64,000 bases of DNA from Luscinia megarhynchos (taxonomy: Eukaryota > Chordata > Aves > Passeriformes > Turdidae), in contig JAPFBE010000002.1 of assembly GCA_034336665.1 (NCBI GenBank), positions 15,664,906 to 15,728,905 on the forward strand. The letters run 5' to 3'. The position numbers were made by a program, and so were the translations under genes. Under the pieces are notes generated by a model. That model searched no databases and was not told the origin of the DNA. It saw nothing but the letters and a program-made list of their open reading frames with translations. Of this stretch, positions 1 to 13,500 are shown piece after piece; within the stretch, counting starts at the first letter, position 1; each line of letters starts with the position of its first letter.

Positions 1-301
1 GAGCTGCAGAGAATTGGCCTCTGTCCCTCTGTGCCTGAGCCTGGCATCAGTCACGTCGCAGGTCCCCATCTCCAGCTGTTCTGCTTCACCCCATGAGACA
101 ATCACAGCTGGATGTGCCAAAGATTTCCCCAGGTTCTGTCCCTGACTTCCTCCAGCAGCCAGTCACTGGAGTTAGGTGCAGACAGTAGGAGCACAGTTAT
201 TAAGAGAGGGCTGGTCCCAAACAAATGGCTTTTCCAGCAGCCTCAGGCATTCCCATGCCACACTGCTGCCCAGTCTTCTCTCCTCTTTGCATTGACAGTG
301 G

Positions 302-322
302 TGTCTCTCTCTCTCTCTGTCT
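302..322. repeat. (CT)n microsatellite
   Basis: TGTCTCTCTCTCTCTCTGTC, a short dinucleotide run. Confidence 0.88.
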
Positions 323-964
323 GCCATGTGTAATACCATCAATAGATGAAAAGACCCTGCTGGGCATTAACACTATCATTAATCTGCTAAGAATTTGGTT
401 TTGAAGTATTTGAAAAAAGAATTCTGCTGATTTTCAGAGCATTTATCTTTTCCTACCATGTTTTTATGATTCTATACATTGCAGTCATTCAAACAAGAGA
501 AGGTGAATTATGGACCTACCTAAGGGGACATTTTGTATAAGGCACCATTTCAGAATACTTTTTTCTGTAGTAATTTCCAAAAATTTTCCTGGAAACATGC
601 ATTTACTAACTTAAAAGGGGAAGAACTTTTTTTTTCTGCTTCCAAAGTAACAACAACAATTAGACAAACAGCTTTTTTGTTTTTAATATTCAAAACACTT
701 CCATGCGAGTAAAGAAACTGTCATTTTCTTCCTGTTCGTTCATGAGGTTATGATAGTTGGACCCAGTCCAACTTCCCTTAAAGTCAGTGGCAATGTATCT
801 ACTAACTTGAGTTGGTTCAGGATTTCTAAGTGGTATTTTGTCCCTTTAAAACATTACATGCTGAGGATCTACCAGCAAATTTTTGGCTGATTTAAAGGGA
901 GAATTTCAGGGGAACATTTCAGGGAAATAACCCTGAGTCACACTGGATTATTTTAAAAATTGAA

Positions 965-1020
965 TAAAGGCTCCAGCTAGCACAGATTGCTGTGAAGATT
1001 TTTAGGAAAGCTAATCAAGC
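965..1020. repeat. Dispersed diverged repeat, copy 1
   Basis: GGCTCCAGCTAGCACAGATT followed by GCTGTGAAGATTTTTAGGAA and AGCTAATCAAGC. The same order of words occurs at 7831-7885 with roughly four of five bases identical. An unnamed ancient interspersed repeat is the simplest reading. Confidence 0.5.
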
Positions 1021-1388
1021 TATCCCCTAATGTCTTTACTAACTTACAATGGAATGTTCATCTATATAAATGCTGCATAAAGGAGGCTTTTCAGGATGAC
1101 TGACCCCCTGTTTGGAATGTCATTCAACATCTGGGTTTTTTTCTCCATAGGTTGTTTATTCTTGTAAGTTTATTGACTCTGATTTTAAAGAACTGTTTCT
1201 GCAGAATTACATGTCTTTACAGACTTCCATGATTATTTGCACTTATGATGCCCTTTATTATTTTTTAAATTATTATCAGTGATGCTTACAGAGAATAGTT
1301 GATGTTTATAAAAAAAATACCAAATGTATATGAAATCTAACCCAAATTATCTGGCTTCAGGTTAAATGCCAGCAGAATCAGGACTTAC

Positions 1389-1444
1389 GTTTCAGTATGT
1401 TCCTCTGCTCCAATTCTTCAGCAGTCGGCCTCTGGCTCAGTCGT
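1389..1444 (-). CDS. PHACTR1: PHACTR1 exon: second repeat of C-terminal RPEL cluster (56 nt)
   Basis: This short exon is easy to miss. Its acceptor is GACTTTTTTCGCAG and its donor CTGAAAC|GTAAGT. It supplies one base to finish the Arg codon left open at 28009, then 18 whole codons reading RLSQRPTAEELEQRNILK, then one base (C) of the next codon, which would be Pro in the family. RPTAEELEQRNIL is the second RPEL repeat of the C-terminal cluster and matches mammalian PHACTR1 residue for residue as far as I recall. The third RPEL repeat and the PP1-binding C-terminus would be encoded by exons below position 1. I saw no further exon in 1-1388. The plus-strand open frame covering this place is only its antisense. 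Confidence 0.95.
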
Positions 1445-4400
1445 CTGCGAAAAAAGTCCAAGATCAGTTTTTGGACCATATCATATTCTCCTCAGTTCTC
1501 TGTCTTGAAGAGTTACTTTGGAGTGTGAAAGGCAGAACAGAAAGCACTGACACTGCTCCATTATGTACTTGGTATGCCTGGACCATGCGTGACACACACC
1601 ATGCTTCGCTTTCGCAGTTTCCTCTGTTTCAGTCCCACGAAAGACAAAATACGTTATGTCATCTTAGGCATGACTCTCCCACCCCTACCCCAGGCAGAGC
1701 TGCTGAAAGCTAAGCCACACAGATGTCTCCACTTAATTTCCTTCCCTCCATGCTTGCTTCCTGACTTGCACAAGTATTTCTAGCTCGGATTCAGCTAACC
1801 CTCTCACTGCCCTCTCGCCAGCCTCCTGACTGCGCCCCGCTTGTTCACACAGCTTGAACACACAGACACAGACAAAACAAGGGACTGTTTGGCAGCACTA
1901 AGGGCAGAACAATAGCAGCTCTCCTCCTCATCACACTCACTTCCCTCCTCCTCCTCTTGTGGCTTTTATTAAATCCTATATTGAAGGACCAGTGACTTGC
2001 TAGTCAACCTGTATGTAATAGGGTCACAAACCCCACAATCTTATTATAAATGGGGGCTCTGTATATAGGAATGACCTGAACATTCAGAATACAGAGCAAG
2101 CACAAAAGGGTCTTTACAAAACAAAGTAAACCAGAGAGATGACATCAGAAGTCAGCACTGTTGGGCATCCTCATACTCTTATCTGAGTCAATGGGAGTTT
2201 TGTCAATGATACCAATGAAACAAGAGCTTTCTCTTCCTTCAGACTTGGTCACTCAGAGACATTTCCAACTTCAGGGCTCCAGTCTGTCAACTGGACCGGT
2301 TTCCCTGTGAGTTATTGGGCACTGATAGGATATGATAAGAATGCTGCATGGCTTCATCTTCTGCAATGAATGTTCCCCCGACCCTGGCACAGCAGCTCCC
2401 TGAAATTGAGCTGGCTCTGCAAGGCTGGATGAGAGATGTCTGACAATGGCTCATCACCACACAGGGGCTAAGCTGCTGGTGCACATGCATCCCCAGCCTT
2501 CTCCAGAGCCAGCATCTCATGTAGGTGCCAGTTCAAGACCCCTGCCCCTCTCATTGTGTGCAGAGCACAGGGCTGAATGATGCACAAGCACTGGGTAGGA
2601 GCCCACCTCCTGCACCAGCTGATTCAAGGCAGAAACTTTACAGGCACCTGATCTTACAGTCTGAAGATTTCCATCACTAGAGGTGATACAAGCCACACTT
2701 TACATCATGAAAACAATGCAGCAAAACACAGCCCTATTTCAGTGTAAAATTTGGAGTCAGGAGTTTTGTCCCTTTCTCATGGCAGATCGAACATTTATCT
2801 CATTAGAAAAGTGTTAAAAGGGACAGAAACTGATCCTTAACTCAGAAGTAAAGAATGCCTGCAAAGTACTTTGAAGACAGAAAGTGCTATTCAAGTGCTT
2901 GCTATTACCATCTTTAAGATACAGTAGTTGTTGCTAATGGGAGACTTGCCTTAAGACGGTGAAGCAATTAAAACTACTTCATTTCTAGCATCACATGAGA
3001 ACCAAAAAGAAAAAGTTGCCACTTTTAGCCCACCGCATGTGCCTGCAGGAACTGTATTATAAATGTTTTTAGTCACCCATGCCATGATGCTTTTCAAGAG
3101 GATGCATCAGAGGGATGTTCAGGATGAACTCCAGCCATCCAGCATGTGGATGGATTCTACAGAAACAAACATCATAGTAAAAGGAGAAAGAAAAAAAACC
3201 CTCCCCGAAAAGTCCTCCCATTTCCAAGAAAACAGGAATTGAAGGACTCAGAAAAGGGCTCTGTCACAAACAGTTCACACTAGGACATTTCTGACAGAAG
3301 GCAGAAGTTTTATCTATCTACAGAAGTGATTTGCAACAAGGATCACATCTTCCATGTGTTTAGTGAGGTACCTGCCATGAAGTAGATGCATTTAAACTAA
3401 GCTTTCACTGCATGTTACCATGTCATTGCTACCACACAAGAGGACAGAGATTTCCTCCAAGTATGCCTTTGGTATAATATGCATCCTCTAGTCCTATGCT
3501 GCTCAGGACCTATAGACCATGGGATTCTTCCCCACACTCTCTGGTAGGGCCCCTAGTGCAAGCCAGCTGAGGATACCCATGTTCCCCATCAAGAGTCAAA
3601 TTACTCTGTAGATTCCACTATCCACTCTTTTCAGTCTGCAGAGCACTTCTACCTAAATGGTGGCTGCCACTTTAAAGTGATGCACAGCAGAAAAAGCCAT
3701 GCCACGTTGGATGGATTCATTCATGGATTATCAATCACTTCTGGAGTTTTATAATCCCAAGAATTTTTAATAATGTGACTTAGGCAGTAGGAAAAGCTAA
3801 GGTATTCTTGTAGTGGAATAAAATCCTAATTAGTCCGTACAGTGCAAGTAGTAAAGCAGCACTGGAGGATGAAGAAGGTCATGAATAGAAGCCATGGCGG
3901 TTCTTGGCCTCCAGTACCAGTGTCTGCTTTCATCTCTATGAACTGCTGTTACATTTCCATTTCCATCCTCCTTCAGGACTGACTCAGACTGCTCCTGCTC
4001 CTTCATTGTAAGTCCCTCCTTGACGAGCTCTTCAAACAAACCCAGCCCCTTCCACAGCCCTTCCCTTCCAAGCTCTCCCAATTATTTCTTTTCATGGTCT
4101 CTTGCTCATTTAATTTAATTCTGTCTCACACTGTTACAGTGGCTTCTGCCCCCAAACTATTGGGGCTTTACAAACTCCTCCACCAGCTCCTCAGAACAGC
4201 ACCATTTCAGCTCTTGTTTCTTGCTGCCTAATTTCTAGGCTTGCCAGATGTTGAGCAGCTGTTAACATCTCTGTTAATCTTTGAAGATCTTGGTACTAGT
4301 TACAGATAATGTAAATCAAGAAACACAAGCAACTCTTGCTTTATTACTATGGCTGCAAAGAAACGTTTTTTTCCTTTCACACTTAATTTCAGTGCACCAT

Positions 4401-6673
4401 CTCCAGCATAGAACTCTGACCTTGGCAAACATCAGTGGTGACAACTCCCCTCTTCTGCCTTCCTTCCTGTCCTGCCCAGAACAAAAAGTGGCTAATGAAG
4501 CCCACCTAGCTTGCAGAGGTTGATTTCAGTAGTTTGATTGCTGGCTTGCTGCTGTGCCTTATTTCATTTAACATCACAGGGGCTGCATGAGGCAGTCAGG
4601 AGGCCACAGGTCAGGAAAAAGGTGTCTCATTAGCAGCACAATCAGAATAAATGGGAGAAAATGGAGGCAGGGAAGGAACCTGGTGCTACAGCAAAGAATG
4701 GATCTGCTTGTGCAAACTGTAAGGATGGAGCGAGATGTGTGATGCTGCTGTTCATCAGAAAGGTAACTCTGGCTGTTTCATCAAACTGAGTAAGTGCAGG
4801 TGTCTAACCAAGGAACAGGGCAGACAGACCTTGAGTAACCACCTCTAACTGAATTTCCTCTATTTAAAATGTTCATGTGTGAACATGCCTGACCTTCACT
4901 GTGCCAACCATACAGTTTTGCAATATGCCTCAGGCATTCAAGAGGACAGGAATTTTTTTTGTAATTTGTTCTTTATAATGTATTACTTGGTTTATACTTC
5001 ATATGTTTTTGCAATATTGATTACAACAGTTTTGCAAATACACTGTGACAAAGGTTTTACTAAAAAGGAAACCTTCCTAAGATTTATGGTGACATAAGGA
5101 AAGCCTTGCTAAGATTACACTGATAAAATAATATCCAAATGAGTTTGCCAGTAAAAAATACAAGTTTGCTCACATTTACAAAGATAAACTTGACAGCAAA
5201 CCAATTTCCTGAATTAATTCTCTGCATGATTAAATGCATCACACTCCTTTGCTAGACAATAAGAGCTGAGGAGTTCTTTATAAGGACAGTGTATAGTGAA
5301 GCTTATTTTGTTGGGTGTTTTTGTTTGCTTGTTCTTTTGAATTTACTCTGGGCTGGGCTGGTCACAATATGGCAGATAAGTAGGAGTTTGGGGCTAGAAG
5401 GCACAACCATGCAAAATCAATTGCTGTAGATCTAAAATATTGGCTGGTGCTGGTGTAATCTCCTCAGGGAGCAACAGGAAAGAAAGACAGCATTTTCACT
5501 GATGGATGCTACTGTTTAGAGCCTCCCAAACAAACTGAGAACTGAGAATGAAAAGTTTCTGCTCTATGTGTCAGTGTTCTGCAGGAGTAATAAAAGGAAA
5601 AACATCTCCTTGGGCACGACAAAACACTTAAATGAAGTACACAGTGATGCTTACCCTGCTCTGCAGTGTGGCCACTCCCCAAGGGCTCTCAGGACAGCAG
5701 CCAACCCATTGTGGGGCCTCAGCTCAGGTTTTTGCAGCCCTTTTGTCTGGCAGCACCTTTGAAGCAAGATGCTCCTGGCTGCCTTGACTGTCCCCTACAG
5801 GAGTCATAGGTTTTCTGTCCTTGATCTCTTGTTTTTGCTGTGGATGAGCCCCAAGAGAAAGCAGGCTCATGTCATCCAGCTTGTTGTTATGTGAACAAGA
5901 TGATGTGGGATGTGTTTTCTGTGTATCAGGAATTCATCTTTGCCTCTGACCAGCGGACAAGTAAATTTAAGAGCCTAGTGTGGAGTCATATGTAAGTATA
6001 ATGGCTGCATCTAATACAGGGCTTGCCAGAAAATGATTCCCCACACACTTGCCAGGTTATTAACTGTGAGTGTTTGCAGACACAAAAGGCAGGACTCAGC
6101 AGCTCTCCAGTGCTTCAGTGGTGACATCTGGTGTGTGGGACTCACAAACAGAACTGGTGGACACAACAGGGCACACAGCAGTACGGTGAGATGTCCAGAA
6201 TATCCCCAAGGCATCTCTGAGCCAAGTCCTGCTCATACAGCTGCTCCTCATGACTTAAACCACCCTGATGTAAAATAACTTCCGAGCACAGTGGGGCATA
6301 ACCTCTGAAGCAACTCCTGAATTTATTTTGTATGTGCAAATATCTTTAATCAGCTGCAACTGGGCTCATGCTACCCCAGACATTGCTCTAACAGAGCAGT
6401 AAATCTGAACTGGGCACATGAGAAGCCAGCTGCTACCAAGAACTACTTGTCACATTGCTCTTTAGTTGACATAAACAAGCATGACTGAAGCCAGTGGAAC
6501 TGCACTGATTTACATCAGCAAAATAATTCCACATGAGAAAAATTCAATGGGAGTAAAGAGTCTTAATTTACCTTGCCTTTCCCAATAATAATAATGCTGA
6601 TAGCAAAGCAGAATTGATGAAGTAAAGGCTGTCAGGGGCTCTTTGCACTCCATGCCATATACAGAAAATTCAG

Positions 6674-6697
6674 AAAAAAAAAAAAAGAGAAAAAAAT
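6674..6697. repeat. A-rich low-complexity run
   Basis: A13 followed by GAGA and A6. Simple sequence without a retroposed body. Confidence 0.85.
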
Positions 6698-7830
6698 CTT
6701 GTATTTGCTTTTACCAGCTAACTGTTAGCAGAGAGCAGGAATGAACTACCTCCTTTCCTTACATCACTGAACAATGAGCAAAAAATTATTGTAAGCCTGG
6801 AGGTTCACTTTCTCTGAAATGTCAGCCCAGATTTTGCCAGCCATACTGTAGAGTCTACAGAGGACTATCATTCTCCTAAAGAGGATTTATAAAATGGGAT
6901 TAAAAAAAATATGCAGTTTTATCAATGAGTGAATATACTGAAGGCATATTAAATAGAAAGTCCCAACCCAAAGAAGAAAGTGTAACAGTTTTATATCAAT
7001 AAAATTATTGTACTAGACTCCATTAAAATGTTTGCTAATCTCTAGAATTACCACTTTCTTTAAGCTCTCTCACAGGTAAGCATGACAAGTCTCCTGGTAT
7101 CACTCATGATAATACACTTCATAACTCCTTTTCCTGAGAAATTAGGGCAATAAAATCATAAGGAGTGTTTGCCACGATTCAGTTACCATGTAATGACTGC
7201 TCTCCACTTCCCTGTTGATTTAAAATATTCAGCCTCTGGGAGATGGTGATGCTTCTGCAGCTATAAAGAAGCCTGTGGCAATAACTAAAGCAGACCAACG
7301 TGGGCAGAGATGCCTGTTCATCCCTAGGAAAATGGGTGAAGCACCACTGTGACAGTTTAGCAGAGAACTAGGTAGGCAATTTTGGTAGGAGGTGTTTGCT
7401 TTTGGTGAAAGTCTAAAAAACCTGCTAAGTATCAGTTATATAAGACAAACTTTCTGATAGTGCCTTACTGGGAAGGTACTACTTCTGCCTTAGCATCCCA
7501 GTGTGTTCCCTGGGCCTTTGATTGTGTTCCCTCGACATTTGATCCAGGATAGCTACAACAGTCCCATAACCCTAGGGAGAGAGGCAATGCTTTTGCTCAG
7601 CATTAGTGCACTGCAAGAAATACAGAACAGTCTGGAATGTGAGCCAAGCAAATTATATTTCCCGTAACACATCTGCAGTTGTGTTTCCAGCTGGGCTCTA
7701 CAGGAAAATCAGATTTACAACTGAAATTATTCAGACTTTAATTCAGGCTCTAAGCAGTCATTTACTACCCCCCAAAATTATCCTTATCCCAGACTTGATT
7801 TTGTGTTGAGAAACAGCTTCAATATAGACT

Positions 7831-7885
7831 TTAAAGCTCCGATTAGTCTAGATTGCAGTGAGGATTTTTGGGAAAACTAATCAGC
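7831..7885. repeat. Dispersed diverged repeat, copy 2
   Basis: AAGCTCCGATTAGTCTAGAT followed by TGCAGTGAGGATTTTTGGGA and AAACTAATCAGC. It is in the same orientation as the copy at 965-1020. Confidence 0.5.
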
Positions 7886-10162
7886 AATTTTTCTGCTTGC
7901 TCAAGCATCTGTGTATAGTGAAAAATATAACCAAGCTGGCTCTTTGTTTAAAACTCTTACAACTGACCAATTTGTTTTCCCATTCTTTAGATCATGTGAA
8001 TCTATTCTTGAGTCATGGCTCAAATGATGCCATTTTTTTCTGGTTCAGCTCATTGAGGGATTGAATTATTATGATTTGGACTTATTCTTTGGAAAGTTAC
8101 AAGCTCCCTGAGAAAGAACTGTCTGCCCAGAGTAGGTCTCCTGGGAAAAGAGAATCATATTCAAAATGTAGATTTTGGCAATTCATTATGTTTTCATAAG
8201 GTTAAAATCTTGTCCATCATATATAGAACAAATTTATTTAAAATACCCAAATAAAGCAGATTTATTTTGTGCCATGAACTCTGTATTTTGTTAAAAGAAA
8301 TAAAGCAATAACTAGATAGCCCTATAACTCTGACTAGAAACAGTGTGAATAATGACATACCCAGGTCATTAGTCTTCCATTAGACTACTGCCACAATGCA
8401 GACACCTGCATTTTCCCAAGGAATTACTTCATTTCTTTTCTAATGTCAAGCAGTGATAGACATACAAATCCAGATTTTTGCCCCATGTTCAATAATACTA
8501 ACTGGGAAATGCCTACAGGTTCGTGGAAAATTGTAAGATCACACACCTCACACCTCAAGTTCTAAAACAGAGCCTCCTCCTTTCATTACTGTGCTGTTCC
8601 ATTAATGTCAAAGCTCTCAGCCAAATGCTGGCTTTTCACATAAAATACCATCATGTAAGTTTAAATGAATAAAAAAAAAAGCATGGTTGAATTAAGATGT
8701 TATATCACATAAGCTTTGCAGCATTACTTCTCAAATCTCTTATCCCTAGTCCCAAGAACAAAACATCCAACAACTGCAGTGGGAAACAAAGAACAATCTT
8801 TTTAGAAGAGGGAATTTACTATGTAGCTAATTCAAGAAAGTATTTTTGGAACAATAAAAATGGGATATTTTTGAGTACTAGAAATCCAGAGTGAAAAATG
8901 TACTAAATGCTGGTTGAAAATCTAAAGCATGCCAGAAAAAACAGATGGATGTTAGGACCCATTGTAATAGAGAAAAAATTGTTCTAAAATGTTAGCAATT
9001 GTCCTTCTGTTGTCTATACAGCATTGTGAGAAGGCACTTGCTTCACCAAATGTGATAATATTGAATTAAAAGCTGATTTTACAAAGCTACAGAGATTGTA
9101 ATTCACAGTTCAAGGTCAATCTGTGAAGGACTTGAGTAAAACGGCATCAAAAAGAATCAATCTGAGCTGAACAGATATGGTTGCTGTCTACAGGCATTAT
9201 TGAATGGTTTGTATTAAAATCTCTCTATAGTATATAGTATATATGTCTCTGTGAACAAATATACTTATAGCAGTGAATAAAAGTCATACTCATAAAAGCA
9301 GAGCCATCTCCAACCATGAGCCAGAAGAGCAGAATCCCCTTCTCAGTTGGAATTCTCTCTACCCTGCCTTCTGATGCTCAGGGAAGCTTGGATGTTGGAA
9401 CATATTTGATATAGGAATAAAGCAGTTATTCTTCTGTGTATATGGCATGGTCTTGGGATGGAGACAAAAATCAATGCTTTCTGTGGGACCAGGGAAGAAA
9501 ACAGGGAGGGACGCTGAAGGGTGACAACGAAAGTACAGCCCCATTCCCCAAAGCTCTTCACCTCCTAAAGCCCCAGTGATCTTTCCCACTACAACACTCT
9601 GTTCTAAGGATCCTCTCCGACAAATCTGCTGCCACAAACTTAAATGCAACCTATCCTGAGAAGCAGCTGCTGGCTCTGAGGAAGGGTTGGGGGCTGAAAC
9701 ACATCATGGAGGAACCATCATCCCTATATTTAGTCAGCTTGAAGATCAGATCCCCTGTGGGCCTCTGTGGACCAGAGTGACTGCATGGTGTCTATGGACC
9801 ACAGTGGTGACACAGCAGGTATAATACACATCTAGAACTGCCAACATGCAACTGTTTAATGAATAAAGCAGAAGCACCTTATCTTCTTATTCACATCTGC
9901 ACTAACACAACTGTAACCCTAAAAAAAAAAAGGCAGGGACATTTCAAACATATAAAAAAATAAACCAGCTTTGCTTGGCAGTCCAAGTAATCTGTAACCA
10001 TCATGGAAAATCTCAATCCAAAATGAAAAAAGCTGTTCATTTTAAGGAAGGAAATCTCACTGGGGAGCTTCACCAGCTTGCTCATGTCAATCTGAACATA
10101 TACACAGCCAACTTGTTACTACAGCAGCTACAGACCACTTAAAGTACAGAAGGGTGAATTAC

Positions 10163-10585
10163 CATAGAATGGTTTGGGTTGGAAAGGACCTTAATGGCTG
10201 TCGAGTTCCAACCCCCCTGCCATGGGCAGGAACACCTTCCACTAGACCAGGTTGCCCAAAGTCCCATCCAACCTGGCCTTGACCACTTCCAGGGATGAGA
10301 GTACCCCAGCTTCTCTGGGCAACCTGTTCCAGTGCATCTCTAGCCTCACAGAAGATAATTTCTTACTAATATTTAATCCAAACCCACTATCTTTTAGTTT
10401 AAAGCCATCCCTCCTTGTCCTCCCTTTTCACATGCCCTTATAAAAAAAAGTCCCTCTCCATCTCTCTTGAGAACTCCCTTTAGGCACTGTAAATCTGCTC
10501 TAAGGTCTCCCTGGAGTCTTCTCCAGGCTGAACACCCCCAGCTCTTTCAGCCTGTATCACATACACCCCCTGACCATATTAGTCT
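10163..10585 (-). mobile_element. CR1 LINE 3' fragment, minus orientation
   Basis: The plus strand opens with CATAGAATGGTTTGGGTTGG then AAGGACCTTAA, the reverse complement of the usual CR1 3' end. It continues through CTGCCATGGGCAGGAACACC, CCAGGTTGCCCAAAGTCCCATCC and CCAGGCTGAACACCCCCAGC, all familiar CR1 blocks. The copy is 5'-truncated, with its upstream limit fading after about 10560. It lies in a PHACTR1 intron in the same orientation as the gene. It holds only the ORF2 tail and 3' UTR and cannot encode an active protein. Confidence 0.92.
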
Positions 10586-13500
10586 GTTGTAGAACATTTT
10601 TCCAGTGCCAGCATGAAGAAAGGCAAATGAACAATAGCACGGGAATAAAATTAATCTCCAAGAAGGCACTTTACACTGGTAATGTAAAAAAAAAAGCAAC
10701 TCACACCCTTTCTGCTAAATGAATCAAAAGCTAAAATACTCAGTGACTTGGAAGAGCCACAATATAGGACCTCCAAATAAAAGCTTTTACAACAGAAGCT
10801 GGCAGTGTTAGCAATTCAAAACCACAATAATTCAGTTTCTAGTAGAAAAGGTGCATAGGAAATAGCATGGTGCCCATACTTTGTCTTGTTACTGAAGTGG
10901 AAAATTCCTAGAAGTAAACAAATTTGATAGCTTTAAGAGCAATTAACTATTTTATGTCAGAGGGATTTCAGTTCCCCCAGATTGTAGTACTTCAGATCTC
11001 CAGGCTTCATGAAAGGCAGGTGATAAATAGCGGTAACTTTTTGCAAAGGGCTGTGCCTAAAATGTTCAGTTGAAGATTAAGAATTAGGACTATCTGAAAT
11101 GTTTGTGATAAACTAAAATTGCTGGAAAATTGAGTTCTAGAAGGTCAGAAATTACCTGCAAGGTGAGGTCAAACTTAGTAGTTTCAGCTGAAAAAAACCA
11201 ACTCACTAGACACACTTTTCTTAAAAATAATAAAATTTAAAAAGCATTAAAAATGCACTAGACAATATTTAATTCTGACTTGAAATGCTAGTTTTCAGAG
11301 TGTAACTAAAAAATTAATGATGCCTGTACTTGCTAGTTTTAGTCATTTTCCCTACTCCACTTGTTAATTATTTTGTTCCATTTGAATACCACATGCAAAA
11401 AAAATCCCTTATTCAGTCATGTCCAGTAGACACAGCTCTCCTTCCAACAACTGCTACAGTGATTCCAAGCACAAATCTACTGAGCTGGATTACAAGGAGA
11501 ACTCCCCTCCACACCTGCATGGCAAACTTCAGTGCAGGTGCCTTGGTCATTCCTCACCATTTAATGGGATACCTGCTGGTCAGCTCAGGACTTTGCACGT
11601 TTTACAACATTGATCCTTTTGTATCTGCATCACCAACTGCACAACAATTTCTTATCTTCCTAGAGAATGTCATGTTTCACCACCCTATCCAGAGATTTGC
11701 CCATTGTACAAATTCCCAGCTGGTGTGTATTTAACACCTTCACTGCCAGAGCCTACTTCTGCCTCTATGCATTAGCAAAGGTCAGAAACGATTTTAAAAA
11801 AAATCCTAGCATCTCATGGAACATCAATGAAAACATGCAGCACCAGAGACAGAAAATAGCAAAAATGTCTAGCTTTAAAAACAAAACCAGATGAAATTAT
11901 TTACACCTGGTTAAAATTTTAAAACCTCATGCCTTAGGAAATGCATATTTGCTATTTTGATTATTTCACAGTTATATCATCACCTTTAGATTCAAATCTA
12001 GTGACTTAAAAGCATGACAAAATATTTTTTACTCAGGAGAATTCTTGTCCCATCTGCCTTTTCTTCTCTGGAAGTTACTGAGCTACACATAATTACTTGG
12101 AGGCTAAATTTGGACTACAAAGTGATAAGCTTTTTTTCTGTTGTTGCTTTGTACATATTTCCACAGCAAAACAAATGGAATGCTATAAAGAGGCTTATCA
12201 CATCAAATAGGGAATTAGCAGCAGGAATCAATAATCTCCAAAGTAACAAAGATCCTATTTCCAGGCAAATACGCTTAACTTCAAAATAAACACCCCCCCA
12301 CCTCTTGTGAAACAAAAAGGCTTCCAAAGGGACATTCAAACCCTCTGTGTTATGCTGAGCAGGCTGCAGCCTTTCTCTTTGTCCCCTGCATAGTGTGACA
12401 TCAGCTCTTTACATTTTCTCCCTGAAGTTTTGAGAGCTCTGTTCAGCCCCTACTAAAGTTTCTCCACACTCAGTTTTCCAACTACCATCAGGTGCCTGTA
12501 CTCTTGCCTGCACATTCCCCTGTTGCACCTGACACTTTATCAATGTGAAAACCTGCTTCATTACTCCAATCTAGCTGCTGGGGTGATACCACTATTCTTT
12601 ACATTACTTTTTTCCCTAACTAGAGGTAATGTTGAACTACAGACGGGGAGGCAATGCCCAATGACATCTTCCATCTTCTGTATATAATATGGGAGAGAAA
12701 ACTATTCCTGGCCCTATTGACCTAAAGAATAATTTCTTCTTTACACTTCACGTCTTAAATCTCATTGGGAAAGTGTTGTAGATATCTTCCCTGTGATATT
12801 TCTGATGAGGGTGCTATCAAAGCCCACATTTTTTGCCATTGTTTGTTGTCTTAAGAAAGACTGCATTACATTGGTGACTATTTTTTGAGCTCCTTGCTGA
12901 ACAGCTTTGCAGCTGGCATTCAGGCAGAAAGGCTGAAGAAAATTAATATTTAAAATACTTTGCACTCAAGCCGAGCACAGTATGTTTGTTCATGGCTGCT
13001 AACATGCCATAGGAGAAGCCTGAATTTCCCTGCAGGGCACACTCAAATGCCAAGACTGAAATACCTCTGTGCTGGGCATTCAGTGCCCTGGTTTTGTGAC
13101 ACACACTTGTTTTCTGCAAATCTAGCTGCAGTGATGGCTGGAAAAAGATATCAAAGGAAATCATCACAGTCACCCTGACAAAAACCCTTTCTAAGTATTT
13201 ACTGATGATGCACAGTGTGTTCACAAAGCTGGAAACTGCATCTATTGCTATGAGAGGCTGCAGATTGGACTAAAACATGCTGGCTAGGATGGCCTGGGCA
13301 GACAGACAGTGCTTGCTTCCCAGTTCTGCTCTACTTCTTTGTTAGTTTAAAACATGCAATTTCTCATTCATCCACATTGAGCTGAAGTAAAAGGATGCAC
13401 CCTCTCAGGCCCTCCTTCCAGCCCCAATGGCCATAGCCATGTGGACTTGTGTTTTGCTTTACAGGTAGACAGAATTTACACCTGTACCCTCTAATTTATT

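Larger units (their letters stand above)
1..1388 (-). other. PHACTR1: PHACTR1 intron after the RPEL2 exon (partial)
   Basis: No exon was recognised between the RPEL2 donor and the window edge. The stretch holds a CT microsatellite at 302-322 and, at 965-1020, one copy of a diverged sequence shared with 7831-7885. The rest is AT-rich unique-looking sequence with no coding frame of note. Confidence 0.75.

Noticed and set aside
1366..1713. 115-codon plus-strand open frame
   Set aside because: It covers the antisense of the PHACTR1 RPEL2 exon (1444-1389). The minus strand carries the conserved motif with proper splice sites, so the plus frame is a shadow.
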